From NCBI GenBank assembly GCA_946479805.1, contig CAMLHP010000014.1, forward strand, positions 1-26,752: a stretch of 26,752 nt of DNA, in the 5' to 3' direction. The notes beneath the pieces are model-generated. The model did no database searches. It worked only from the letters and a program-made list of their open reading frames with translations, and was not told where the DNA came from. Shown here one piece after another: positions 13,896 through 22,126 of this stretch. This DNA is from an uncultured Gemmatimonadota bacterium. GTDB taxonomy: Bacteria > Gemmatimonadota > Gemmatimonadetes > Gemmatimonadales > GWC2-71-9. Every line of letters starts with the position of its first letter. Within the stretch, counting starts at the first letter, position 1. The translations under genes were made by a program, and so were the position numbers.

Positions 13896-15272
13896 ATGTC
13901 TTATTCACGGCCGCTGACCGCGGCCCTGGTCGCCGTTGCCGCCCTCATGCCTTGGCAGGAGCTGGAGGCTCAGGCTGCCGCGCTGGACGTCCCGGTGGTG
14001 GTCGATACGCTCGGCAATGGCCTGGTGCTGATGGTGCATGAGGATGCGTCGGCACCCATTGTCAACGTCAATGTCTGGTATCACGTGGGCTCGGGCGACG
14101 AGAAGCCGGGCCGCACCGGATTCGCCCACCTCTTCGAGCACCTGATGTTCATGGGATCGGAGCATGCGCCCTATCCCGAGTTCGACCGGAGGCTGGAGGC
14201 TGCCGGCGCCAACAACAACGGCTCCACCACCGAGGACCGCACCAACTACTTCGAGGAAGGCCCCGCCAACGCATTGCCTCTGATGCTCTGGCTCGAGGCC
14301 GACCGCATGGGCTGGATGCTGCCCACCATGGATTCCGCCAAGGTGGACCTCCAGCGCGACGTGGTGAAGAACGAACGGCGCCAGAGCTACGAGAACCAGC
14401 CCTATGGCATGGTGTGGGACCACCTGCCCCGGATGCTCTTTGATGCTTCGCATCCGTACTCCTGGCCGGTGATCGGTTCCATGGCGGACTTGAGTGCAGC
14501 CTCGCTCGAGGACGTCAAGCAGTTCTTCCGCGAATACTATGCGCCCAACAACGCAGCCATCGTCGTGGCGGGAGACGTCAAGGCGGCCGACGTGAAGCCG
14601 CTGGTCGAGAAGTACTTCGGCGCCATCCCGCGGGGTCCCGAAATCAGCCGGCCCACCCCCGAGGCCATCCCGCTCCGGCGCGACACGCTGCTGGTGCTGG
14701 AGGACCGGGTCCAGCTCCCCCGGCTCTACTATGCGTGGCACAGCCCGAAGCAATGGGCCCCGGACGATGCGGCTCTGGATCTTGCGGCATACGTGCTGAC
14801 CGGCGCCAAGAACTCGCGACTCACCAGGGAGATGGTGTACGAAGAGCAGACAACCAGCAACGTCTCCGCATTCCAGAATGGACAGCGACTGGCGGGACAA
14901 TTCATGATCATTGCGACGGCGCGTCCCGGTACCACCCTGCCCACGCTGCAGCAGACGATCGATGCCGAGATCGCCCGGCTGGCCAGTGAGGGTCCGACGG
15001 CGCGCGAGCTGGAACAGGCACAGAATGCGTTCGAGGCCGGCTTTCTCGATGGACTCGAAAGCGTCGGCCGGAAGGCGGACCGGCTCAATGCGTACTACTA
15101 CGCGCTGGGCGTCCCCGATTCATTCCAGCGCGATGCCGAGCGTTACCGCGCCGTCACCGCCGACGATATTCGCCGGGTGGTCGCAACCTGGCTCACCGGC
15201 CCCCGCGCCGTCGTTTCGGTGGTGCCCCAGGGCAGGACCGAGATGGCCGCCCGTGAAAGGATGACACCATGA
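13896..15272 (+). CDS. M16 family zinc peptidase, catalytic subunit 1
   Basis: The 458-residue protein begins MSYSRPLTAALVAVAALMPWQ, a Sec-type signal ending near EAQAA, so it is probably periplasmic. The inverted zinc motif HLFEH (His78, Glu81, His82) and the distal Glu in VVKNERRQ (Glu160), 77 residues on, are intact. GRTGFAHLFEHLMFMGSE and NGSTTEDRTNY are family signatures, and the C-terminal half carries the second M16 lobe (from about 195). AAGGA lies eight to nine bases before ATG 13896; ATG 13860 is an alternative overlapping the DUF218 stop. It is the first of four overlapping M16 genes, paired with the inactive subunit that follows through an ATGA overlap. Confidence 0.92.
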   Translation: MSYSRPLTAALVAVAALMPWQELEAQAAALDVPVVVDTLGNGLVLMVHEDASAPIVNVNVWYHVGSGDEKPGRTGFAHLFEHLMFMGSEHAPYPEFDRRLEAAGANNNGSTTEDRTNYFEEGPANALPLMLWLEADRMGWMLPTMDSAKVDLQRDVVKNERRQSYENQPYGMVWDHLPRMLFDASHPYSWPVIGSMADLSAASLEDVKQFFREYYAPNNAAIVVAGDVKAADVKPLVEKYFGAIPRGPEISRPTPEAIPLRRDTLLVLEDRVQLPRLYYAWHSPKQWAPDDAALDLAAYVLTGAKNSRLTREMVYEEQTTSNVSAFQNGQRLAGQFMIIATARPGTTLPTLQQTIDAEIARLASEGPTARELEQAQNAFEAGFLDGLESVGRKADRLNAYYYALGVPDSFQRDAERYRAVTADDIRRVVATWLTGPRAVVSVVPQGRTEMAARERMTP

Positions 15273-16792
15273 CGTTCGACGGCTCGACGGTTCGACGGCT
15301 CGGCGGTTCGGCGCCGGCACTGGGCACGGTGCTTCTCACACTGGCCTGCGCATCGCAGGCACCCCCGCCGCCGCCAATGCCGCAGCAGCCCACGACCGTG
15401 GCCCACTCGGAGGCCGCGGCATTCATGGCCACCGCGCCGGACCTCGGCCCCGCGCCTCGGCTGGTGCTTCCATCGCCCACGGAGACAACGCTCCCCAATG
15501 GCCTGACCGTCAAGCTGGTCGGGATGCACGAAGTGCCGGTGGTGCAGGCGGTGCTTTCAATCGAGGGAGGAGCCAGGCTCGATGGCAAGCTGGCCGGCCT
15601 TGCCACCTTCGTGGGCGGCATGCTCGACGAGGGTGCGGGTGACCGTGACGCGTTCGAGCTCGCCGCCCAGGTGGAGTACCTCGGCGCCTCGCTCGGCACC
15701 GGCGCAGGCTGGGATGCAACGACCATATCGCTGCGTGCACCCAAGCGCACAATATCGGAAGCGATGGCCCTCATGGGCGACGTGGTGCTCCGGCCCCAGT
15801 TCGCCACCGAGGACGTCGAGCGGCAGCGTGACCTCCGCATCGCCAGTATCCTGCAGTCGCGCGACCAGCCCGGTGCCGTGGCCGGCAATGTATTCGGCTA
15901 CACCGTCTATCCCCCGGCGCATCCCTATCACCGCCCCATCGGCGGCGACAGCATCAGCACGGTGCAGCTCGATTCCGCCACGGTGCGCGGGTTCTGGAAC
16001 CGCACCGCCGACCCGCGGAAGGCGACGCTGGTCATCGCCGGAGACCTGAACCTCGACGAGGCCCGCGCGCTCGCCACCAGCGCGCTTGGCAGCTGGCGCG
16101 CGCCAGCCACGAGTGCGGACACCGCCGGTGGCGTTGCCGAGCCGCCTCGCCCTCCCACCCGGGTCTTCCTGGTGGACAAGCCCGGCGCCGCCCAGAGCGT
16201 GGTGATGATCGGCGCACCGGGAGTCTCGCGCGCCTCGCCCGACTACGCTGCCATCACGCTCATGAACACCATCCTCGGTGGCTCCTTTTCCTCCCGGCTG
16301 AACGACATCCTGCGGGAGCAGAAGGGATTCACCTATGGCGCCGGATCGGGCTATGACTGGCGGCCGCTGCCCGGCCCGTTTGGCGCGCGCGCGGCGGTGC
16401 GTACCGATGTGACCGACAGCTCACTCGCGATCTTCTTTGACGAGTTCCGCCGCATCCGGAGTGAGCCGGTGACGCAGCAGGAGCTCGATCGCGCCAAGTC
16501 CTATGTCAGCCTCAGCGCACTGGGCGATTTCGAGACCACTCAGCAGGTTGCGTCGCAGCTCGCATCGCTGGACCAGTTCGGGTTGACGCTTGCCGACATT
16601 CCGAGGGAGCTCGACCAGGTGAGGTCGCTGGGCGCCGCGGATGTGCAGCGCGCGGCCCAGAAGTACCTGGACCCCAACCACCTGACCGTTGTCGTGGTGG
16701 GGGACGTGAAGAACATCCGGACCGGCGTCGAGGCCCTGGGCCTCGGACCGGTGATGTTGCTGGACCACGAGGGAAACGAGGTGAGACAGTGA
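15269..16792 (+). CDS. M16 family non-catalytic subunit 1
   Basis: The 507-residue protein has the M16 fold but no zinc motif: the HXXEH position reads GLATFVGGMLDEG, so it should be proteolytically dead. Conserved features remain in the second lobe, including VFLVDKPGAAQSVVMIG, NTILGGSFSSRLNDILREQKGFTYGAGSGYD and a final HLTVVVVGD. Such subunits pair with an active M16B protein, as in two-chain bacterial and mitochondrial processing peptidases. The ATG overlaps the previous stop (ATGA), with AAGGA upstream. The first 16 residues (TFDGSTVRRLGGSA region) are translated from an 8-bp array, then a hydrophobic stretch LGTVLLTLACA and a proline-rich linker follow, so secretion is likely; the lipobox is not canonical. 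Confidence 0.9.
   Translation: MTFDGSTVRRLGGSAPALGTVLLTLACASQAPPPPPMPQQPTTVAHSEAAAFMATAPDLGPAPRLVLPSPTETTLPNGLTVKLVGMHEVPVVQAVLSIEGGARLDGKLAGLATFVGGMLDEGAGDRDAFELAAQVEYLGASLGTGAGWDATTISLRAPKRTISEAMALMGDVVLRPQFATEDVERQRDLRIASILQSRDQPGAVAGNVFGYTVYPPAHPYHRPIGGDSISTVQLDSATVRGFWNRTADPRKATLVIAGDLNLDEARALATSALGSWRAPATSADTAGGVAEPPRPPTRVFLVDKPGAAQSVVMIGAPGVSRASPDYAAITLMNTILGGSFSSRLNDILREQKGFTYGAGSGYDWRPLPGPFGARAAVRTDVTDSSLAIFFDEFRRIRSEPVTQQELDRAKSYVSLSALGDFETTQQVASQLASLDQFGLTLADIPRELDQVRSLGAADVQRAAQKYLDPNHLTVVVVGDVKNIRTGVEALGLGPVMLLDHEGNEVRQ
15270..15317 (+). repeat. 8-bp array from the M16-1 stop, coding the next N-terminus
   Basis: Six 8-bp units run in register from the stop TGA at 15270: TGACGTTC, GACGGCTC (two copies), GACGGTTC, GGCGGTTC and a decayed GGCGCCGG. 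Read in the next gene's frame it supplies its first residues. The unit is a rotation of CTCGGCGG, also found reverse-complemented at 7083-7106. Confidence 0.85.
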
Positions 16793-18150
16793 GACGGGAA
16801 TCCATGCTGGCGCTGACGCTGCTGGCAGTCGGCAGCTCTGCGTCGGCCCAGACACTTGATGTGCCGACCGACACATTCACGCTCGACAATGGCCTCCGGG
16901 TTGTGGTTCACGAGGACCACTCCGCGCCGGTCGCGTCGGTGAACATCTGGTACCACGTCGGCTCCGGCCGCGAGACCGAGGGCCGCACCGGCTTTGCCCA
17001 CCTGTTCGAGCACATGATGTTCCAGGGCTCGGCAAACGTGGGTGACGACGCCCACTTCAGGACCATCCAGGGCGCAGGCGGCACCCTCAACGGCTCCACC
17101 AACGGCGACCGCACGAATTACTACGAGACCGTGCCAGCCAATTACCTGGAGACGGCCCTCTGGCTCGAAGCCGACCGCATGGGGTGGCTGCTGCCAGCCA
17201 TGACCCAGGGCAAGCTCGACAACCAGCGCGATGTGGTGAAGAACGAGCGGCGCCAGAACTACGAGAACCGACCCTACGGGATGGCCTCCATAAGGATCAG
17301 CGAGATGCTCTATCCCGCTGATCACCCCTATCACTGGCCCACCATCGGATCACAGGAAGACCTGACCGCCGCCTCGATGGAGGATGTGCAGGGATTCTTC
17401 CGCACCTGGTACGCGCCAAACAACGCCTCCCTGGTGGTCGCTGGCGACGTCGACCCGGCAGAGGTCCGGAGGCTGGCCCGGAAGTACTTCGGCGCCATAC
17501 CCACCGGGGACCAGATCCCGTCGCCGAAGGCGCGGCCCGTCACGCTCGATGCCGACCGACGCGCCGTGCTGGAGGACCGCGTGACCCTCCCCCGGGTCCA
17601 GCTGACCTGGCCCACGGTCGAGGCGTGGCATGCCGACGAGGCCGCGCTCGACGTCATGGGCACCATCCTTGGCAGCGGCAGGACCTCGCGGCTCTACCAG
17701 CGACTGGTTTACCAGGAGCAGGCAGCCCAGAGCGTGTCGGCATTCAACGGCTCGCGCGAGCTGGCCGGAAGTTTCGGCATCACCATCACCGCGCGGCCGG
17801 GAACCAGCCTCTCGCAGATGGAGCGCTCGGCGTACGAGGAGATCCGCCGGCTCGCCACCGATGGCCCCACCGACGAGGAGATGCAGGCCGCACGCAATGG
17901 CATCGAGTCGTCGTTCGTGTTCCGGCTCAGCTCCACCGCCGGGAAGGCAAACCAGCTCAACGACTACAACACGTTCCGGGGCACGCCTGACATGTTCAAC
18001 CGGGACATGGCCCGCTTCACCGCCGTCACCGCAGATGACGTCAAGCGAGTCGCGATGACCTGGCTGGTCGGCAAGCCCAAGGTGGTGCTGTCGACCGTTC
18101 CCAACGGCCAGCCCGAACTGGCCGCGCAGCCCCAAGAGGTGCAACCGTGA
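16789..18150 (+). CDS. M16 family zinc peptidase, catalytic subunit 2
   Basis: The 453-residue protein starts at GTG 16789 with a GTGA overlap; GAGGTGA lies just upstream. The signal MRRESMLALTLLAVGSSASAQ is complete only from this start; ATG 16804 would drop the charged n-region. The HLFEH zinc motif (His71, Glu74, His75) and distal Glu153 in VVKNERRQ are intact. GRTGFAHLFEHMMFQGS, NGSTNGDRTNYYETVP and ADHPYHWPTIGS are typical family segments. It resembles catalytic subunit 1 along its whole length, so the two are likely duplicates. By family it is a secreted zinc metallopeptidase working on short or unfolded peptides, probably as a pair with the following gene. Confidence 0.92.
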   Translation: MRRESMLALTLLAVGSSASAQTLDVPTDTFTLDNGLRVVVHEDHSAPVASVNIWYHVGSGRETEGRTGFAHLFEHMMFQGSANVGDDAHFRTIQGAGGTLNGSTNGDRTNYYETVPANYLETALWLEADRMGWLLPAMTQGKLDNQRDVVKNERRQNYENRPYGMASIRISEMLYPADHPYHWPTIGSQEDLTAASMEDVQGFFRTWYAPNNASLVVAGDVDPAEVRRLARKYFGAIPTGDQIPSPKARPVTLDADRRAVLEDRVTLPRVQLTWPTVEAWHADEAALDVMGTILGSGRTSRLYQRLVYQEQAAQSVSAFNGSRELAGSFGITITARPGTSLSQMERSAYEEIRRLATDGPTDEEMQAARNGIESSFVFRLSSTAGKANQLNDYNTFRGTPDMFNRDMARFTAVTADDVKRVAMTWLVGKPKVVLSTVPNGQPELAAQPQEVQP

Positions 18151-19592
18151 TCCGGACCATTGCCCGCGCCGCCGCAATCTCGGCGCTGCTCGCTTCACCG
18201 CTCGCGGCCCAGGAACTGGATCGCAGCGTTCCCCCAACGCCCGGACCGACGCCGCCAGTGGCGATGCCGGACGTGCAGGTGCGTACGCTCACCAACGGCC
18301 TCAAGCTCTGGGTGGTCGAGACATCGGAGCTGCCCACCATAAATGCAGTGCTCACCTTCAGCGCGGGGTCAGCCCAGGACGGGAACCTCCCCGGTCTCGC
18401 GGCCGTGACCGCGGAATTGCTCGACGACGGCGCGGGCGGCCGCGACGCCCTCCAGTTCGCGCGGGCGGTTGACCTGCTGGGCATCGGACTCGGTGCCTTC
18501 GCCTCCGAGGAGCGGGTCAGCGTGTCGCTGTCCACGCTCACCCGCACCGCCGACTCGGCCTTCGCGCTGATGGGCGACCTCGTAATGCGTCCGACGTTTG
18601 CCACAGAAGAGATCGAGCGCGAAAGGAAGTCCCGGCTTCAGTCACTCCGGCAGCAGCAGGATCAAGCGTCCACAGTGGCGACCCTGACGTTCAACGAGCT
18701 GGTGTATGGCAGCGCCCATCCCTACGGGCGCCCTTCGACCGGAACGCCCGAGGCTGTGGGACGGATCAGCCGGGACGACATTCACGGTTACTACTCCACC
18801 TGGATCCGGCCCAACAACGCGGTTCTTGTGATGGTGGGCGACATCTCGCCCGACGCCGCCGAGGCGCTGGCGCAGCACACCTTCGGCAAATGGGAGCGGG
18901 GCACCATGCCTGCATCCGCGAAGACGGCGCCGTCCCGCCCCGAAGCCAGGACCGCCACTGGTGTTTTCCTGGTGGACAAGCCGGGTGCGGCCCAGAGCGA
19001 AATCCGGATCGGGCATGCCGGGGTGCCGCGCACCTCGCGGGACTACTACCCGCTGCAGGTGATGAATGCACTCCTGGGCGGGCAGTTCACCAGCCGCATC
19101 AATCTCAACCTGCGCGAGGACAAGGGGTTCACCTACGGCGCGCGGAGCGGGTTCTCCTACAACCGGGGGCCTGGGCCGTTCGTCGCATCGGCCGGCGTCT
19201 TCACCGCCAAGACCGACAGCTCGCTCATCGAGTTCATGAAGGAGCTGCGCGACATTCGGGGCAGCCGCCCCGCCACCGAGGCCGAGGTGAGCTTCGCGCG
19301 CGGGTCGCTGGTGCAGTCATATCCCCGGATGATCGAGACCAATTCCGGAGTTGCCAGCAGGTTGGCTGAACTCGCCTTCTTCGGATTGCCTCCGGCGGAA
19401 CTGGCGCGCTATCCCGAGGCAATCGAGGCGGTCACCACCGCCGACGTCGCCCGGGTGGCGAAGGAGTACCTCCATCCCGACAACGCCGTGATCGTGGTGG
19501 TGGGCGACCTCGCAACCATCCGGGCCGGAATTGACGCGCTGAAGCTGGGGCCGGTGACCATTGTCGACGAAGATCAGGCGGGGACGGATTAG
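18147..19592 (+). CDS. M16 family non-catalytic subunit 2
   Basis: The 481-residue protein starts at GTG 18147 in a GTGA overlap, with a Sec signal MIRTIARAAAISALLASPLAAQE. The zinc motif position reads GLAAVTAELLDDG, so it lacks both zinc ligands and the catalytic Glu. Segments shared with non-catalytic subunit 1 are VFLVDKPGAAQSEIRIG, NALLGGQFTSRINLNLREDKGFTYGARSG and NAVIVVVGD. It is probably the activating partner of catalytic subunit 2. It ends the four-gene M16 run; a strong 11-bp hairpin, identical in core to a REP-like element, lies 32 bases after the stop and may terminate the operon. Confidence 0.9.
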   Translation: MIRTIARAAAISALLASPLAAQELDRSVPPTPGPTPPVAMPDVQVRTLTNGLKLWVVETSELPTINAVLTFSAGSAQDGNLPGLAAVTAELLDDGAGGRDALQFARAVDLLGIGLGAFASEERVSVSLSTLTRTADSAFALMGDLVMRPTFATEEIERERKSRLQSLRQQQDQASTVATLTFNELVYGSAHPYGRPSTGTPEAVGRISRDDIHGYYSTWIRPNNAVLVMVGDISPDAAEALAQHTFGKWERGTMPASAKTAPSRPEARTATGVFLVDKPGAAQSEIRIGHAGVPRTSRDYYPLQVMNALLGGQFTSRINLNLREDKGFTYGARSGFSYNRGPGPFVASAGVFTAKTDSSLIEFMKELRDIRGSRPATEAEVSFARGSLVQSYPRMIETNSGVASRLAELAFFGLPPAELARYPEAIEAVTTADVARVAKEYLHPDNAVIVVVGDLATIRAGIDALKLGPVTIVDEDQAGTD

Positions 19593-19623
19593 ACCACAGA
19601 CCCAGCAACACAAGGAGAACCGG

Positions 19624-19648
19624 AAGGGGCGCACTGCGTGCGCCCCTT
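19624..19648. terminator. REP-like hairpin after the M16 operon
   Basis: AAGGGGCGCAC (19624-19634) pairs perfectly with GTGCGCCCCTT (19638-19648) around a TGC loop, followed by CTTGTTTG. It can serve as the M16 operon terminator. Its inner stem, GGGCGCAC with GTGCGCCC, is the same as that of the element at 19847-19869, so it is also read as one copy of the REP-like family attached to the transposase gene. Confidence 0.8.
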
Positions 19649-19706
19649 CTTGTTTGGAAACCAGAACGATGACATCGCGCGCAGAATGCCGTGCGTCAAT
19701 GGCGTG

Positions 19707-19802
19707 CGCGGATACCGCATGCCGATACGGCGCGGATACCGCATGCCGATACGGCGCGGATACCGCATGCCGATACGGCGCGGATACCGCATGCCGATAC
19801 CG
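19707..19802. repeat. Four copies of a 24-bp tandem repeat
   Basis: The unit CGCGGATACCGCATGCCGAT plus ACGG is repeated four times without spacers (19707-19730, 19731-19754, 19755-19778, 19779-19802), nearly identical except for the last bases. Each unit contains GATAC twice and a central GCATGC. It lies between two REP-like hairpins. It is open in several frames because 24 is a multiple of three, but no gene is supported. No spacers, so not CRISPR. Confidence 0.9.
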
Positions 19803-19846
19803 GGCGCATGCGGGCAAACCATCGACGCGCGCGCGATCATCATCAA

Positions 19847-19869
19847 GGGCGCACGCGGTGCGCCCCTAC
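19847..19869 (-). repeat. REP-like hairpin with GTAG foot
   Basis: On the minus strand GTAG (19869-19866) is directly followed by the stem GGGCGCAC, loop CGC, and GTGCGCCC (to 19847). GTAG next to a hairpin is the layout recognised by REP-associated tyrosine transposases. The element is 13 bases after the stop of such a transposase gene. The stem matches that of 19624-19648, where the foot reads GAAG. Confidence 0.7.
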
Positions 19870-19881
19870 CACGGGCCGGCG

Positions 19882-20403
19882 TCAGGGCGAAATCCGTCGG
19901 TGTGCACCCCTATAATTCAATGGGTTGTGTTCGATGTACTGGGTTGCCCGAACCAGATGCTGCTCGCTACGGATGTAACTCTCCCAATAATTGCGTTGCC
20001 ACACACGCGCATTGGGCGTCCCACGCAGGATATTGATCTGGGACGTACACGAGGCCTTGAACCCTGCGATCACCGATCCAAGGCTCCCTTTGGGGCGTCC
20101 AAAGGCTCCGCCAATCGTCTTGCCGGTTCGGCTCGATCCGTCGATATGGAGAATTGCGTGCATGTGATCGGGCATCACCACATATGCGCCCAGGGCCACT
20201 TCCGGACGCATGCTTCCAGTACGAAGCCACGCAGCCTCGGCGATTTGGCCTAATCCGGATAGCGCCATCCTGTCGCCGACAACAACCCCGAACAGCGGCT
20301 CCCGGAGATACGTACACAGGGTAACGATATAGCTGGACCGAGCCCTATAGTCTCGATCTCCGAACCGCAAGGAGCGGCGCGAGTGGTCGCAAGCCTTGTC
20401 CAT
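19882..20403 (-). CDS. REP-associated tyrosine transposase (RAYT, Y1 family)
   Basis: The 173-residue protein belongs to the HUH Y1 transposase superfamily. GAYVVMPDHMHAILH holds the metal-binding His80-x-His82, and VWQRNYWESYIRSEQHLVRA holds the likely catalytic Tyr139, followed by RATQYIEHNPLNYRG, a RAYT hallmark. RAYTs are single-copy domesticated relatives of IS200/IS605 transposases and bind REP hairpins with a GTAG foot; such hairpins lie just downstream here. The gene is visibly less GC-rich than its neighbours, with AT-rich stretches such as that around 19910-19990, suggesting recent or foreign origin. No good ribosome-binding site was seen before ATG 20403. The stop is TGA at 19882-19884. 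Confidence 0.88.
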   Translation of the reverse strand: MDKACDHSRRSLRFGDRDYRARSSYIVTLCTYLREPLFGVVVGDRMALSGLGQIAEAAWLRTGSMRPEVALGAYVVMPDHMHAILHIDGSSRTGKTIGGAFGRPKGSLGSVIAGFKASCTSQINILRGTPNARVWQRNYWESYIRSEQHLVRATQYIEHNPLNYRGAHRRISP

Positions 20404-20482
20404 GCACTATTGTTCACGGCATCCCGCCCGGCGTCATAACCACGCAAACGCGATTCTACTCCCGATAATTCCAAGGCCCTCC

Positions 20483-21019
20483 ATGCCCCTCCTCTCCACC
20501 CAGCGCATCCACACCGGGAAGGTCCTGAACCTCGACATCGACACGGTCGAGTTTCCCGATGGTTCCACCGGCACGCTCGAGATGATCCGCCACCCCGGCG
20601 CCGCGGCGGTGCTGCCGTTCCTCGATGATCCCCGTGACCCCGATCCCCGCGCCGTCCTGATCCGCCAGTTCCGCCACGCAGCCAACGGCGACATCTGGGA
20701 GATTCCCGCCGGGCGGCTCGACCCTGGCGAGCAGCCGGCCGACTGCGCCCGCAGGGAACTGGCCGAGGAGACGGGATTCTCCGCCAGCAGGGTTGAGCGC
20801 ATCACCAGCGTCCTTACTACGCCGGGCTTCACCGACGAGGTCATCCATCTGTTCGTGGCCAGCGGGCTCGGCGCCGGCACCGCCCGACGGGAAGCCGACG
20901 AGTTCGTCGAGATTCACGAGGTGCCCTGGTCCGAGGTGCTCCGGCTGGTACGCGCCGGCGAAATCCGCGACGGAAAGACCCTTGCCGCCATCCTCTACAC
21001 ACAGGCATTCCACCGCTAG
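20483..21019 (+). CDS. NUDIX hydrolase, ADP-ribose pyrophosphatase-like
   Basis: The 178-residue protein carries a complete Nudix box, starting GRLDPGE (77-83) and ending RELAEETGF (91-99), matching GX5EX7REUXEEXGU. The preceding segment AVLIRQFRHAANGDIWEIPAG is the ADP-ribose pyrophosphatase (NudF/YqkG-like) signature, with E-I-P-A-G before the box, and TTPGFTDEVIHLFVASGL follows it. By family it hydrolyses ADP-ribose or similar nucleoside diphosphate sugars. ATG 20483 is preferred, since it matches the family's usual start (short strand, then TGKVLNLDIDTV) and has AAGG upstream; the frame is open to 20396. It is divergent from the transposase gene and followed by holA after 54 bases. Confidence 0.9.
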   Translation: MPLLSTQRIHTGKVLNLDIDTVEFPDGSTGTLEMIRHPGAAAVLPFLDDPRDPDPRAVLIRQFRHAANGDIWEIPAGRLDPGEQPADCARRELAEETGFSASRVERITSVLTTPGFTDEVIHLFVASGLGAGTARREADEFVEIHEVPWSEVLRLVRAGEIRDGKTLAAILYTQAFHR

Positions 21020-21073
21020 CGGCCCTGCGTGTCAGCGCTTTCTGGATGCCCCAGAGGGCGGTAAGATTCCCGG

Positions 21074-22126
21074 ATGCCGTCCCGCACCATGAAACAGGTT
21101 TCCACAGACGTCCGGAAGGGCTCATTTGCCCCCGCCTTCCTCCTCCACGGCTCCGAAGAGATCCTGAAGGACGAGCTGGCGCGGATTATCGTGGACCAGG
21201 CCCTCGACCCTTCCACCCGCGACTTCAATTTCGACCAGGTCTCGGCGGCCTCCCTGGATGATGAGGCCGTGGAATCACTCTGCAACACGCTCCCGATGAT
21301 GGCCGAGCGCCGGGTGGTGGTGATCCGGGATCTCGACGCGTGGAAGCGGCGGGCCAAGGCCAAGTCGGCGTTCCTCCGGTATCTCGGCCAGCCGTCGGAC
21401 TCCACTGTGGTGGTCCTGATCCAGTCCGGCGACGATGCCCCCGACAAGGAACTCGCCAAGCTGGTGGTTACCGTCAACTGCACCCCCGAGAGTGCCCGCT
21501 CCCGCGAGAACTGGGTCCTCCGCACCGCCAGGGCCCAGGGCGTTGAGCTGGATGATGAGGTGCTGCGGCACCTGGTTCAGGCCACTGACACCCTCACCGG
21601 CGCATCGCTGGAACTGCAGAAGCTCGCGGCGCTCCCCGCCGGTACTACCATGTCGCTGGAGCTGGTGGGCGACCTGATCGGCGTGCGACATGGCGAGACC
21701 AGCCTGGATTGGCGGAACGCGATCATGGATGGAGACCCGGGGCGCGCGGTGGCACTGCTCGAGCCGGTGCTGGGGCAATCGGGGATGAGCGGGGTCAAGC
21801 TGGTAAGCCTGTTGAGTACCACACTCGCCGGAGTGGGTGTCGCGCGCGCCGCGTACGACCGCGGCACCCGGGGTGGCTCGCTCTCGAGCGCAGTGATGGC
21901 CAGCATGAGGGAAGCGCGGCCCTTCGGCCTCGGATCGTGGGGAGACGAAGCCAGCCGGTTCGCCCGCTGGGCCGCCTCGTGGCCCGAGTCCCGGCTTCGG
22001 AGCGCCGTGTCGCACACTCTGGCAGCCGACATCGCACTCAAGTCCACGACGCTTTCGGGCGAAGTTGGAGTCCTCACCGACCTGGTCTTCCAGCTTGCTC
22101 CCGCGGAGATGATGGCAGCGCGATGA
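21074..22126 (+). CDS. holA: DNA polymerase III delta subunit
   Basis: The 350-residue protein matches the HolA family in length and layout. AFLLHGSEEILKDELARIIVDQAL is the N-terminal segment at the degenerate P-loop, NFDQVSAASLDDEAVESLCNTLPMMAERRVVVIRDLD the typical following run, then LTGASLELQKLAAL and the sensor region, and a C-terminal collar domain. It loads the beta clamp as part of the clamp loader, in the cytosol. ATG 21074 is used; ATG 21089 is an alternative. The stop overlaps the next ATG (ATGA). Neighbouring mutS is functionally close in replication and repair. Confidence 0.9.
   Translation: MPSRTMKQVSTDVRKGSFAPAFLLHGSEEILKDELARIIVDQALDPSTRDFNFDQVSAASLDDEAVESLCNTLPMMAERRVVVIRDLDAWKRRAKAKSAFLRYLGQPSDSTVVVLIQSGDDAPDKELAKLVVTVNCTPESARSRENWVLRTARAQGVELDDEVLRHLVQATDTLTGASLELQKLAALPAGTTMSLELVGDLIGVRHGETSLDWRNAIMDGDPGRAVALLEPVLGQSGMSGVKLVSLLSTTLAGVGVARAAYDRGTRGGSLSSAVMASMREARPFGLGSWGDEASRFARWAASWPESRLRSAVSHTLAADIALKSTTLSGEVGVLTDLVFQLAPAEMMAAR

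Noticed and set aside
19707..19802. CRISPR array.
   Set aside because: The 24-bp units are directly adjacent, without spacers, and no cas genes are present.
19561..20253. A 230-codon plus-strand frame through the 24-bp repeat.
   Set aside because: It crosses the M16 stop region, two hairpins and the antisense of the transposase gene; openness comes from the repeat period being a multiple of three.
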